A DNA stretch of 64,000 nt, taken from the NCBI GenBank assembly GCA_907165275.2, contig CAJRBF020000002.1, positions 186,001 through 250,000 of the forward strand. The letters are read 5' to 3'. The translations under genes were made by a program, and so were the position numbers. The DNA is from Zygaena filipendulae (Eukaryota; Arthropoda; Insecta; Lepidoptera; Zygaenidae). How positions within the stretch are numbered: position 1 is the stretch's first letter; the number at the start of each line of letters is the position of its first letter. The notes under the pieces are model-generated. The model searched no databases, was not told the DNA's origin, and was given only the letters and a program-made list of their open reading frames with translations. Positions 42,712 through 53,428 of this stretch are shown here, piece by piece.

Positions 42712-43178
42712 CGTGTATCTGCGGAAAGCAGAAAACTTGCCATTGTTGCGTGTTGATTGCGATGAAGATGTGTTAAAATTAAAAAATACTAATTGACTAT
42801 TCATTCCTTTCGTGCTTCCGATCATTGATTTGCAGTGTTTCTTATATACACGTTTTTTATTGCTTTATTGTTTGCATAAAATTTATTGTGTTTCGAATCT
42901 CTTTAAAGTAATTGTCGCTACAGATATTTACTTATTTGTTACTGATAATTTGTATTTCCATTTGTTCTGGCACTACTTTACCCAACCATATAGCTTAACT
43001 TTTGTCATTATCATATCGCTTGTTATATGTGTGGGAATATATATAAAGATATTATTCTATTGCTACAATACTTTTATATACTCAATAAGGTTATGTACGG
43101 TTATCATATTTAATGTGTTGGCTGGAAGTGCGAGTTCTCTCCCCGTAGTTACATTCGAACAATTATCGGAGTGCCATA

Positions 43179-45187
43179 GTGATTTACATATTAAAATTCA
43201 ATCAACTAAATATTGACTCTGATCTTATAGATGAAATATCAGTATCTAATACATTCTTAAGCTCTCCTGAAAATTGCATAAAATTTATACCTAGTGGAAA
43301 ACGACAACTCAATATAATTACTCAGAATATTTGCAGTTTATCAGCTAACATCTTAGGGTTTCAAGCTTTATTACACAGTATAAACATCACTCAAGACATA
43401 ATAATTCTCACGGAATGCTGGTTACAATGCAATCCGTACATTCCTCACCTAGATGGCTATGACCAATATTCCACAAGAAAACTTTTGAACCAGAACGATG
43501 GTGTTGTGGTTTACATTAGTAAGCTTCTTCCTAACATAAAGATATTGGAACCATCACTTAATGATGCTAGCTGTTTGGCTGTACAAATAGGCACTGATAT
43601 ATGTATTTTAGCAATATATAGGTCTCCTTCCTTTAGAGACCCTACGAATTTTCTGTCCTCTCTTAGCCAAATTCTTACGGACTATTCTTACTTTAAGACA
43701 GTTGCTATTATCGGAGATATTAATATAGATATAGCTGAGAACAGTGTGGACACTAGAGCATTAGATTATTTAAACATGGCAGCTACTCATGGACTTCTCT
43801 CAGCTCACAATTATCCAACTAGAGGAAAATCGTCACTTGATCATATTGTCTTAAAAACAAAACTTGCTGCCACTACAATCGTTTTGGAGTCTACTGTAAC
43901 GGATCATCAGGCTGTAATGCTTTCATTGAACAAAATTTATAAACCTTGTACACATAAAATAAAAACCAAGATAGACTACATTAAGCTTACTCATCTTATG
44001 GAAAAAATTGACTTTGACCCTATCTACAGCTATAGTGACGTGAATAGTTCTCTTGAATACCTTTTAAACTCAATTAACAAAGCAATTTCAACGTGCTCCT
44101 CCCAGCAAACGCTTCCTCATCGTTTCAGAACCATTAAGCCTTGGATTACTCCTGGTGTCTTAAGGTGCATTAGAAACCGTGATCGCATGCATAAACAACT
44201 CAAGATAACACCAACTAATGAAATCTTAAAGACAACCTATAAGAGGTATCGAAATTTTTGCGGTAATTTATTAAAAAGCCTAAAAAGGGAGTATGAAAAA
44301 GAGAGGATACGAAATGCTGGATTGAATAGTAGAAAGCTTTGGGATGCAATCAAAGAAATAACGTGTACAAAGAAAGTGAATAATTTGGCAAATAATCTTC
44401 TCAAAACCGATCCCCAGACCTCAATTAATCTAATAAACGACTATTTTGTCAACGTTGGTAAAGTGTTGGCTGGTAATTTCCATAATAATATTCTGTCCAG
44501 TGCTAATAGTAACATGAACAGTTCGTGTGGATCTATTGTGTTTCTCGACACTGATGAAGATGAAGTTAACAGAATAATTGCATCTCTCCGCACTGACTCC
44601 GCTGTTGGCATTGACGGAATATCTCCAAAGTTTCTTAAGGAGTATGCTTATTTGTTGAGTAAGCCACTCACCTATATTTTTAATTTGAGTATTGCTACTG
44701 GACAATTTCCAGATCTATTTAAAGTGGCCCTTGTCCATCTTGTGTATAAGTCGGGGGAGAAAGATCATATCAGTAATTACCGCCCTATATCTGTTCTGAC
44801 TTCTATGTCTAAAGTACTGGAAAAGATAATTAATGGTAGGCTAAAGAAACACCTTGAATCAAATAAACTTCTTCATAGTAACCAATATGGTTTTCGTGAG
44901 AAAATATCTACCGTTGATGCCGTTCATGACTTAACTAATCATATAGTTGAGTCTCTGGACAGGGGCAGGAAAGTAGTTGCTATATTTCTTGACCTTGCGA
45001 AAGCATTCGACACGGTCTCAATCCCCGGGCTTTTAGACAAGTTGGAATCACTAGGAATAAGAGGGAATCAGTTAAAGCTGTTTCAGAGCTACTTGCATAA
45101 CAGATCTCAGCGTGTCAAAGTTGGTGATCTCATTAGTGATGACCTCGCCATTGGGTATGGCGTTCCTCAAGGTAGTGTCTTGGGACC
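43179..45187 (+). pseudogene. LINE 2 ORF2: endonuclease and N-terminal RT, cut by gypsy 2
   Basis: The frame opens around 43,179; no good ATG is obvious. Endonuclease motifs: 'ITQNICSLSAN', 'LTECWLQ', 'YRSPSF', 'IGDINIDI', 'SSLDHI' and 'VTDHQAV'. RT: 'NYRPISVLTSMSKVLEK', 'FLDLAKAFDTV' and 'GVPQGSVLGP', where the gypsy LTR begins. The FADD catalytic block is absent from the window. About 669 codons with no internal stop, so ORF2 was intact up to the insertion point. Confidence 0.85.
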
Positions 45188-45332
45188 TGTCAGAGTGAAT
45201 AATAATGCCACAATAGTTTATAATCATATATTCATTTTAATTAGACTGTAATTACATGATCGTTAGTTAGTGCCGCTCATTTCGGCCGGTAGCAAATAGA
45301 CAGATGTCTGATCAGTGTTGCCACACCTTACA
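45188..45332 (-). repeat. Gypsy 2 3' LTR
   Basis: 145 bp, TGTCAGAGTGAAT ... CACCTTACA on plus. Confidence 0.92.
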
Positions 45333-45357
45333 TCCCCCTTTTTTTTATTAAACACAT

Positions 45358-48036
45358 TTAAACATAATCTTTAAGATATGCAGGCTTTGTTATTTTTCTC
45401 CCATACCTAGATATTACATTACCATTATTATTATTAACATTTTCATTAGAATTTTGATCATTAGAATTTACATTTTCATTATCATTTGAGTTTACATTTT
45501 CATCATTTTGAGACTGTGTCTCTACTAACCATTCGTCATAACAATCATTTTCCAAATCAAATGTCTTATGTGGCGAACCCTTAAATATATGATATTTATT
45601 TCTGTATATAATTTCCCCGTTTTTTAACAATATTTTATAAGATCTATTTTTCTCCTCATTTATAATTTTACCTTCAATCTTTTCTTTAGTATTTTTATCA
45701 TGAACATATACATTTTGTCCCTTATAAAAACTCTTTATCTCCCCTTTATTTTTCCTATCATGATAATATTTATAATTATTTCGCTTTTCTTCTACGTTAC
45801 GCTTTATTTTACTGTAATTATTCATATTATATTTATTTTTAATTGGTAAAAATGAAGCTACCTGTCTTCCTATCATAAGTTCGTTAGGTGACTTTAACTC
45901 ATGATCAATAGGTGTATTCCTATATTCCAACAGAGCTAAATATATATCTTTTTGTTCACTCAAACATTTTTTAAACATCTTTTTAATTGTTTGTATGTGT
46001 CTTTCCACCATACCATTGGATCTAGCATAGTAAGGTGTAGAATGACAATGTTTGAAATTCCATAACTTACAAAAATCTCTAAATAGTTGACTTTTATATT
46101 GAGCTCCGTCATCTGTATACAATATTTCAGGAATTCCCCATGTACAAAAAACTGTTTTTAAAGCTGTAATATGACTTTCAGAAGATTTGTCTTTTAATTC
46201 TATTACCTCAACATATTTAGTCAAATAATCTACAATTAACATATAAATTTTGTTGTTCAAAAAGAACATGTCAGCACCTACAACTGCCCATGGTTTGTTA
46301 GATAATTTTCTTAATAACAGTGGTTCATAAGAGTAATTTTTTCTGTACTTAAGACACATGTTACAATTTTGTATCACATCTTCTAATTCCTTATTCATGA
46401 AAGGCCAAAATAACAATCCTCTAATTCTGTTTTTACATTTATCAATACCTTGATGATTATAATGTACTTTATTTAACATATCTTTGCGCAATGATTTAGG
46501 TACTACAACTGCTGTATTTTTAAAAATTAAACCATCACTCACAAATAACTCATCTTTTATAGAATGATAATATCTTAAACTATAGGGTATCTCTTTGACA
46601 GAAGGCCATGAATTTTTTAAGTTATTAATTAATTGTGTCAAGTCACTGTCTTTGGCAGTTTCCTCCTTAAATAATTGTAATTTTTCTTTGGTGATATTAA
46701 GATTTTCTTTTATCATACACACATGCAATTCTACTGTTTCATCTAACTCTTTGTTATATATTGTATCATTTACATAAGCCCTAGACAAAGCATCAGCCAC
46801 TAATAGTTCTTTACCTGGTCTATATTTAATCTCTAAATCATAACCTTGCAATCTTAATCGCAACCTCTGTAATCTTAAGGGTGTTTCATTCATAGGTTTT
46901 TTGAAAATATATTCTAATGGTTTATGATCGGTTTCAACCAATACATGTTTACCATAAATGTATTGGTGAAATTTTTCACATGCATAAACAATGGCTAACA
47001 ACTCTTTCTCTATTTGAGCCCAAGATTTCTGACAATCCGTGAGTGCTTTAGAAGCATAAGCAATTGGTGCATTATCCTGTAATAACACAGCACCCAAACC
47101 CATACTACTGCTATCTACAGATAATTTTACAGGTTTGTTATTATCATAATATTTTAACACTGGTTTTGATGACAATAATTGTTTTAATCTATTGAAATCT
47201 TTTACTTGCCTATCACCCCATATAAAATTTGAATCTTTTTTCAGTAGTTCTCTAAGAGAATATGTTACATCTGATAGGTTAGGAATAAAATTTGACACAT
47301 AAGTCACAATACCTAATATTGTTTGTAACTGTTTTTTATTGTTTGGCTCACCCATTTCTAATATAGCTCTAATTTTTTCGGGATCTGGTTTTATACCTTC
47401 AGCACTTAATATATGACCCACATATTTTACTTCGGTGACTCCAAACTGACATTTTTCTTTGTTAAATTTAATTCCTGACTCTTTTGCCTTTTGCAACACT
47501 TTTTCTAACCTTTGGTTGTGCTCCGTTAATGTCTCTCCCCAAACAATTAATTCATCGATATACTGTTCAACTCCTGTGATATCTTTGAATAAGTCTGAGA
47601 AACATTTAGTAAAAACTTCTGGAGCAGAATTCAAACCGAAAGGTAGTCTTTTGTAACAATACCTACCAAAGTCTCCTGCATTAAATGTAGTATATAATTG
47701 ACTGTCCTCTGATAATTTAATCATATAAAAACCTTTTGAAGCATCTAAAACACTAAAATATTTTGCATTTGGCATTTTAGCAACTAATTCTTCGAATGTA
47801 CTCATTTTACATCGTTCTCTAATTATACATTTATTAAGATTTTGAGGATCCAAACAAATTCTAATTTTATTTAATGGTTTTTTAGTAACAACCATTGAAC
47901 TTACCCATTCTGTAGGTTCCTTTACTTTTCTGATGACACCTGCCAATTCCATTTTATCAAGTTCCTTTTTTACTCTACTTTGTAATTGAAATGGAATTTT
48001 CCGAGGTCTCTCAGCTACTGGTATAGAATTTTCAAT
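45358..48036 (-). pseudogene. Gypsy 2 pol: RT, RNase H, integrase
   Basis: Open from just after the TAA at 48,040 to the stop at 45,358, about 890 codons. RT 'ICLDPQNLNKCI', 'FSVLDASKGFYMIKL' and 'QYIDELIVWG'; RNase H 'LSVDSSSMGLGAVLL' and 'TDHKPLEYIF'; integrase zinc motif ('HYNHQGIDKCKNRIR', 'CNMCLKYR') and triad 'GADMFF' / 'YTDDGAQYKS' / 'SNGMVERHI'. The RT box reads Y-I-D-E instead of Y-x-D-D (codon GAA), which should cripple catalysis. The domain pattern is like the K02A2.6-type gypsy elements. The C-terminal tail is Asn-rich. Confidence 0.9.
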
Positions 48037-48039
48037 TAA

Positions 48040-49314
48040 TTAAATTTTATATTCATAGTTATTTGCCATTCCCAAACCTGAAAACAATTCTTTATAACAT
48101 TCTATTAATTGTTGAGAATCTTTCACTTTTACCCCCTGAGAACTTAGCATTTCTACTTTATTTATATTATTTATAATTCCTAGCTTTAGAGCTGTACTAT
48201 AACCTATAATACTATCTTTACAACAATCCACAATATAGAAAGTAGTGTTACATTTATTTTCACCTAAGGTTATGACCTCTTTACAAGCTGCTATAACTTT
48301 AATCTGTGAACCATCAAAATTTGTAAGTTTGACTCTTTGGTCTTTAAACAATTTTAAATTTAATTTTCTACACATTTCTAAGCTTAATATGTCAACATGT
48401 GATCCTGTATCAATTTTAAAGCAAATTTCTTGACCTTTTATTTTGAGTTTCTTTTGCCAGTCTCTATTTATTTTACCAACTGCATTCAATATACCTATCT
48501 TGAAGGAGTCCTCACTTTCATCACTATTTTGATCCACTACCCTACACTTATTAAAATAACACTGAGCCGCGAAATGGTTGTATTTATGACAGTTTACACA
48601 TTTTTTATTGAAGGCAGGGCATTTTGCGTATGGATGTGTCTTGCCACACTTCCCACATACCTTCTTCTGTTTTGGCTTCAGCGTATAACTTGAGCTGGGA
48701 TCATTTTGTCCTTGTTTCATTATTTTACTTTTACTAGTCCAATTATTAATCTTTGCTATTACTTCATCATTGCCTTTTTTTAGCTTTTCTATCTGTGTTT
48801 TAGCTGTTTCTGATACTCTGCAAGATGATATACATCTTTCTAATGTTAGGTCAGTTATTTTAAGTAAACTTTCCTTCAATTTATTATCCTTTATACCCAT
48901 TATAATTTGATCTCTTACTAAACCATCTTTGAGGTTTTCAAAATTACAGTCCAAACTAAGTTTCTTTAAGTCCGTTATGAACTCGTCATAGGTCTCACCC
49001 TCTTTTTGGGTTCTGGAGAAGAATATATGTCTATTGTAGGTCTCATTACTTGGCGGACTACAATGTAATTCAATTTTTCTTATTATTTCTTCATATTTTA
49101 AATCTTCTTTCCCATCTAAAGTATTATATATATCCAACCCTTCGTCTCCTATAGTATGAAGCAATAATGCAATTTTTTGATCTGGATCCAATTTTGAATC
49201 CGCGCCACTTGCTTTAAAATAAAGATTATATTTTTGGTGCCATTCTTTAAATGCTCCTTTCACATTGCCTGCTACCGCTATTTTAAGTGGTGGAGGCGGT
49301 TTTAATAAATCCAT
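48040..49314 (-). CDS. Gypsy 2 gag-protease
   Basis: 424 residues from the ATG at 49,314. Capsid-like region ('FFSRTQKEGETYDEFITDLK'), zinc knuckles of CxxC/CCHC type at ~215-250 ('CGKCGKTHPYAKCP', 'CVNCHKYNHFAAQCYF'), then retropepsin 'FKIDTGSHVDILS' at ~300-312. The TAA at its end is in the same frame as the following RT, so it is either a mutation or a read-through stop. Confidence 0.9.
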   Translation of the reverse strand: MDLLKPPPPLKIAVAGNVKGAFKEWHQKYNLYFKASGADSKLDPDQKIALLLHTIGDEGLDIYNTLDGKEDLKYEEIIRKIELHCSPPSNETYNRHIFFSRTQKEGETYDEFITDLKKLSLDCNFENLKDGLVRDQIIMGIKDNKLKESLLKITDLTLERCISSCRVSETAKTQIEKLKKGNDEVIAKINNWTSKSKIMKQGQNDPSSSYTLKPKQKKVCGKCGKTHPYAKCPAFNKKCVNCHKYNHFAAQCYFNKCRVVDQNSDESEDSFKIGILNAVGKINRDWQKKLKIKGQEICFKIDTGSHVDILSLEMCRKLNLKLFKDQRVKLTNFDGSQIKVIAACKEVITLGENKCNTTFYIVDCCKDSIIGYSTALKLGIINNINKVEMLSSQGVKVKDSQQLIECYKELFSGLGMANNYEYKI

Positions 49315-49460
49315 ATTTTTTTCTTTGTTCTAATTTAATGGCTGTACTTACAATGGCGGTCGGCGTCCCTTGCCGGTATATGATTTTACGTTTTTCACAA
49401 AAGTTTTCTTTCCCTTTTAGTTTTTTAATTGTTACTTATTTTCTGTTTGCCTCAGCGCCA

Positions 49461-49605
49461 TGTCAGAGTGAATAATAATGCCACAATAGTTTATAATCAT
49501 ATATTCATTTTAATTAGACTGTAATTACATGATCGTTAGTTAGTGCCGCTCATTTCGGCCGGTAGCAAATAGACAGATGTCTGATCGGTGTTGCCACACC
49601 TTACA
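49461..49605 (-). repeat. Gypsy 2 5' LTR
   Basis: 145 bp, partner of 45,188-45,332, followed on plus by GGACC. Confidence 0.92.
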
Positions 49606-49622
49606 GGACCTACCTTATTTTA

Positions 49623-51860
49623 GTGTGGGATGTACCTTTAAAAACAATGTGCATTAACTAATAACAGTAATTAATAACATAACATAACATAATTAATAAT
49701 GTGCATTAATTAATAACATTACTGATGTACAGAATAGCAACAATAATAACAATTTATGACTAGTCTGCTCAATAGATCTCAATAAAAATGAGTGGACTGA
49801 GCTCTTAAGAATTAACAACAAAAAAGTGTTGTTCAAATGTGACACTGGTGCGCAGGTCAATGTAATTTCTTTATATGATCTTAAGAAAATTGCCGATGAT
49901 GAACAAAATATTAAATTATCTGAGGCAAAAACAGTAATTGAGGTCTTCGGAGGTGGGCAATTAATGCCAATTGGAAAGGTCATATTAAGAGTGTTTTCAA
50001 GGAATGATGATGACAACATTCAGTCAGAATTCCTAGTAATAAAAGAAAACGTTAGACCGATCCTAGGATTAAAATCATTAATAAAATTAAAACTATTAAA
50101 TAATAATAATATTAATATGGTCAAAACTGAAAGTGAATGTAATAATAAAAGCAGGATTATTAATATGAATGCACAACTTTTTCAGGGTGTGGGTGAATTT
50201 AAAAACCCAATGGTGTTACGCGTTCAGCCAGGAGTGGACCCTATAGTGAGGCCCCCGCGACGAGTGCCTAACGCACTGATGACGCGCCTAGCAGAGAAGC
50301 TGAAGTCTCTGGAGGATCACCAAGTAATCGCTAAGGTCGAACACCCAACTAGTTTTGTTAGTAACCTTGTCATAATTGAAAAGAAAGACGGTTCTTTAAG
50401 AATTTGTTTAGACCCTAAAGATCTAAACAAAGTATTAATAAGGGAACATCATTTGATACCTACATTAGATGAGATAGTACCTAAATTATGTAATAAAAAA
50501 TACTTTTCAGTTTTAGACCTCTCCGATGGATTTTATAATATTAAGCTCAGTGAGCAGTCAACAGACTTGTGTACATTTAATAGCCCATTCGGATGTTATA
50601 AATTTTTAAGATTACCTTTTGGTTTATCAGTAGCCCCGGAGATATTTCAAAGGTATAGTGAAAATGCCTTTGGAGATATACCTGGTGTTATCATATATTG
50701 CGATGATTTATTATTATGTGCTGAAACAGAAATTCAGCATGATGCAATATTAAATAAAGTATTTGAGCGTGCAAAAATTCATAATGTTTGATTTAATGAG
50801 AAAAAATTTCAATATAAATTAAAGGAAGTAAAATATTTTGGACATATATTTTCAGAGCATGGCATGCAAATAGATCCTGAAAGGGTTAATGCCATCACCA
50901 GTATTAAAAGTCCCACTAATAAAAAAGATTTACAGATATTTCTTGGAATGATAAATTACTTAAGAAAATTTATTCCTAATATGGCAAATATTGCATCACC
51001 GCTACACCTTTTATTAAAAAAGGATGTAACATGGTTGTGGACCTCAGTGCATGAAAGTGTGTTCAATAATATTAAGCAAATGATAACTGAGGCACCCATT
51101 TTACAGAATTTTAATAGTAGACTCCCTATCGTAGTACAATGTGACGCATCAAAAGATGGATTAGGATGTTGCCTACTTCAAAACGGCAAACCTGTATGTT
51201 TTGTTTCTAGAAGTCTCACATCTTCAGAACAAAAGTTTTCACAAATTGAAAAGGAATTATTAAGTGTAGTATGGGCTACTAAAAAATTTCACTATTTTAT
51301 CTATGGTCAGAAGTGTAAAGTTTTAAATGATCACACACCATTGGAAAGTCTCTTAAAGAAACATATTCATGATGTGCCCTCGCCCAGACTACAAAGATTA
51401 AAATTAAAATTATTAAAATATGATATTGAGTTTACATATTTAAAAGGAAAATTAATGTTCATAGCTGACTTACTTTCTCGCTCTTCCTTGAATGTTAAAG
51501 ATGCAGATGACTCGTACATGTATGAAGTTATTCACTGCGTAGGTCTCGCTCATTACTTGCAGTGTACAGAGGAGCAGAAAAGTGAATTAGTATTAAAAAC
51601 TTCACAGGATGATGAGTTATTAAAACTCATACAGCTGACTATTAATGGTTGGGCGGACACTATAAAAGATGTCCCTGATGATTTAAAATATTATTATAAA
51701 TTCAGAGCTGATATAACCACAGATGAGGGTTTAGTATTTTTAAAATCTAGATTAATAATACCCAAGTCTTTAAGGATGTCTATAATGAATAAACTTCATG
51801 AAGGTCATTTAGGTATGTCTAAAATGAAGCAACTGGCAAGAACTCTCGGCACTTGATCGG
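49623..51860 (+). mobile_element. Ty3/gypsy element 3, fragment without LTRs
   Basis: The start is unclear. 49,623-49,740 is AT-rich with repeated 'aataacataacataac'. From ~49,770 a protease-RT-RNase H-integrase zinc region reads in plus. It stops inside the integrase HHCC motif near 51,845, where unrelated sequence begins. No LTR on either side, so truncated at both ends. Confidence 0.8.
49826..51856 (+). pseudogene. Gypsy 3 pol fragment: protease, RT, RNase H, start of integrase
   Basis: Protease 'FKCDTGAQVNVIS' at the start (the frame is open a little upstream); RT 'ICLDPKDLNKVL', 'FSVLDLSDGFYNIKL' and intact catalytic 'IYCDDLLLC'; RNase H 'VQCDASKDGLGCCLL'; the integrase His pair 'LHEGHLGMSKMKQLAR' is where it breaks off. 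One in-frame TGA at ~50,789 lies shortly after the RT active site; otherwise the frame continues. Related to gypsy 2 but not the same family: sequence and strand differ. Confidence 0.87.
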
Positions 51861-51973
51861 AATGCGTATTTCATCATTCCTGTTGAAACTTGTTACATAT
51901 GGTTTATATGAATGGAATTCGACCCCTTCAACGGAATTGTCGTAAGATGGAACAGATAAAACGTCTAAGATAT
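51861..51973. other. Junction between gypsy 3 and the Polinton fragment
   Basis: No terminal inverted repeat starting AGT, as expected for a Polinton end, was found, so the Polinton is probably truncated here. Confidence 0.4.
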
Positions 51974-52198
51974 TCATTTTAATAATCCGATTAATTTAAG
52001 GAATGCTTTATTATCTTTATTTAACTTATTTTTTTTCCTACAAGATGTTTTGTTGAGGGTTACTCGCGCAGAACTGAAGATTTTTGATTTTCGAATTAAC
52101 TTATTTTTTTTTCTATAAGGAGATGTTTTATTGAGGGTTACTCGCGCAGAACTGATGGTTTTTGATTTTCGAGGCACGTATTTATTGTAATCAATCAT
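51974..52198 (-). CDS. Small basic protein of the Polinton
   Basis: 74 residues, very Lys/Arg-rich, with an internal duplication: 'ISSARVTLNKTS' and 'FSSARVTLNKTS', each followed by a basic 'RKKNKL' patch. Its start overlaps the stop of the minor capsid gene by 8 bp. A DNA-condensing or capsid-associated role is conceivable from composition; I do not recognise a family. Confidence 0.5.
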   Translation of the reverse strand: MIDYNKYVPRKSKTISSARVTLNKTSPYRKKNKLIRKSKIFSSARVTLNKTSCRKKNKLNKDNKAFLKLIGLLK

Positions 52199-52877
52199 TA
52201 TTTTTACTAATGTTTCTCAAATGCAAAAAAAGTTGTACTTCTTCACCGCGTAAATTGACCAAGTTATTATTTATGTCCAAAAATCTAATATGGATGCAGT
52301 TGATATTACTTTGATTGATTCGGAAATATATCGCGTTTTTAGGGGCTTCGATGATTCTATATCCAGGCGGCACGTTAGGTGCAAATTCGTAAACAATATG
52401 GCTTGGTTCACCATTTATATATGATCCACTCACTATATCACATTCGACTCTCACCATGGTCGTAGGCAAAATGATCACTGGCAGATGTGAAACATGCCAT
52501 TTATTTGCTTTCAGAAACTTATTTCCATAGCCCAACAAATTTCCTAGAGAACCTGTCTTGGTAAAATCAATATCTTTGGTGCAGTGTATGGATATTTTTA
52601 ATGTGTTGTTATTACAGTGAAGTTGAAATGTTGCGTCTTTTATTTCTGATTTTATATAGTCACTGATATCTTGCAATTCATAGGCTCCTTCCGGTAGAGT
52701 AATTTCTTCATTAGTACCATAGTAAAATTTATTATTTCTATAGTCAATATTTGGAATTGAATTAAATGTAGATAAATATAACAGAGCACACTCATATTCT
52801 CCATTAAGTTGTAGGGTGGGAGAGTAATAAGTAGTTAAAATTGATGAGTTTCCCGTAATTGATAGTGTTAAAGACAT
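52191..52877 (-). CDS. Polinton minor capsid (penton-like) protein
   Basis: 228 residues, intact. Beta-rich, with 'LTLSITGNSSILTTYYSP' at the N-terminus, 'LGNLLGYGNKFL' mid-protein and a C-terminal 'VQLFLHLR'. I recognise this as the single-jelly-roll minor capsid type of insect Mavericks by pattern and by its place next to the protease. It would form capsid vertices. Confidence in the exact family is moderate. Confidence 0.65.
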   Translation of the reverse strand: MSLTLSITGNSSILTTYYSPTLQLNGEYECALLYLSTFNSIPNIDYRNNKFYYGTNEEITLPEGAYELQDISDYIKSEIKDATFQLHCNNNTLKISIHCTKDIDFTKTGSLGNLLGYGNKFLKANKWHVSHLPVIILPTTMVRVECDIVSGSYINGEPSHIVYEFAPNVPPGYRIIEAPKNAIYFRINQSNINCIHIRFLDINNNLVNLRGEEVQLFLHLRNISKNND

Positions 52878-52913
52878 TTTGCAAATGACATGACTAAAAC
52901 AAAATTTAATGTT

Positions 52914-53280
52914 TTATACTTTTTTATTCCAAAATTTCCATAAATATTTTAAACATAAATGACCACAATTAACAGTGTTAAATTTTTGGTATCTTGTATA
53001 ATTATAAAAAATGTTCATATTTTTTAAATACTTCACTAATTCAAATGGCGGTTTCAAATCACCATAACTATCAAAGTATTCACAATAATTATTTTGTTTT
53101 GCATATGCTACCCAATGTGTTCCCTCATTCTTCGAATCATCTAGGTTAACAATACCACATTCAATCTTCCTCGGACTTCTGGGTAATTCATCTTTCATGT
53201 AAACACCTCGGAAATGCGGAATATTTGCAGCGTACTTCAAAATGTCTACATTTGTCAAAGCACGATTAGGTAGCGTAGTT
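52914..53280 (-). CDS. Polinton adenovirus-type maturation cysteine protease
   Basis: About 115-120 residues. Catalytic His in 'GTHWVAY', then 'YFDSYGDLKPPFELV', and catalytic Cys in 'VNCGHLCL', as in adenovirus-type (Ulp1-like) proteases of Polintons. The frame is open upstream of 53,258 ('FKKLTTLPNRALTNV') and I see no ATG at the expected start. The start may be lost through the local duplication of 'ggtttatacataaa' just upstream. Confidence 0.82.
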
Positions 53281-53428
53281 AGTTTTTTGAAGCTTTTATG
53301 TATAAACCTTTCCCACTTTTGTAAGGCTTTATGTATAAACCTTTTCCCAGTGCTATAGCCTCCATGGTTTTATTATGACGCTCTGTCTCCTGCAAATTCT
53401 TTTGAGCAGATTTATAATCATTCACAGT
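53281..53428 (-). other. Short duplicated segment upstream of the Polinton protease
   Basis: 'ggtttatacataaag' occurs twice ~35 bp apart. A minus-strand frame from an ATG near 53,363 encodes a short peptide with repeated 'GKGLYIK'; similar Gly-Lys-Gly-Leu-Tyr repeats occur in Maverick proteins from memory. Too short to call. Confidence 0.35.

Larger units (their letters stand above)
40767..42715 (+). mobile_element. Short non-coding LTR element (TRIM-like) in LINE 2 ORF1
   Basis: 449-bp direct repeats at 40,771-41,219 and 42,263-42,711 with TG...CA ends, read as identical, and TSD CGTG (40,767-40,770; 42,712-42,715). The 1,043-bp internal part has no coding capacity and contains long A/G runs (41,850-41,950). 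I see no standard primer-binding site after the first repeat and no clear purine tract. A TATA-like 'cgatataaatgcggg' lies in each LTR in plus orientation. Confidence 0.88.
40018..42796 (+). pseudogene. LINE 2 ORF1, interrupted by a non-coding LTR element
   Basis: ATG at 40,018. The first 251 codons have a long coiled coil (~residues 20-115: 'KIDVLEQEKIKDKKYISQLE'), an RRM-like middle and the start of a baculovirus FP C-terminal-like domain ('YLAREFARENKYAYCWTSK'). The frame is broken at 40,770 and continues at 42,716-42,796 to TGA. Removing the insertion with one copy of CGTG gives a 277-residue frame. Such ORF1 proteins bind LINE RNA. Confidence 0.85.
45183..49610 (-). mobile_element. Ty3/gypsy element 2, short LTRs
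   Basis: 145-bp LTRs at 45,188-45,332 and 49,461-49,605 with one mismatch seen (cagtgttg/cggtgttg), and TSD GGACC (45,183-45,187; 49,606-49,610). The minus-strand primer-binding site TGGCGCTGAGGC directly abuts the 5' LTR (49,449-49,460), and the purine tract AAAAAAAAGGGGGA abuts the 3' LTR. Gag-protease and RT-integrase form one frame divided by a single TAA. Despite near-identical LTRs the RT active site is altered. No env. Confidence 0.92.
40018..49622 (+). mobile_element. Plus-strand LINE (element 2), split by two LTR elements and truncated in RT
   Basis: ORF1 40,018-42,796 (split at 40,771-42,715), ORF2 43,179-45,187, then a few codons after 49,610. A coiled-coil/FP-C ORF1 plus APE endonuclease and RT indicates the CR1/Jockey group. 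After 'GVPQGSVLGP' the gypsy insertion (TSD GGACC) intervenes. Beyond it only ~12 bp of RT remain before unrelated sequence, so the 3' half is lost. Confidence 0.85.
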
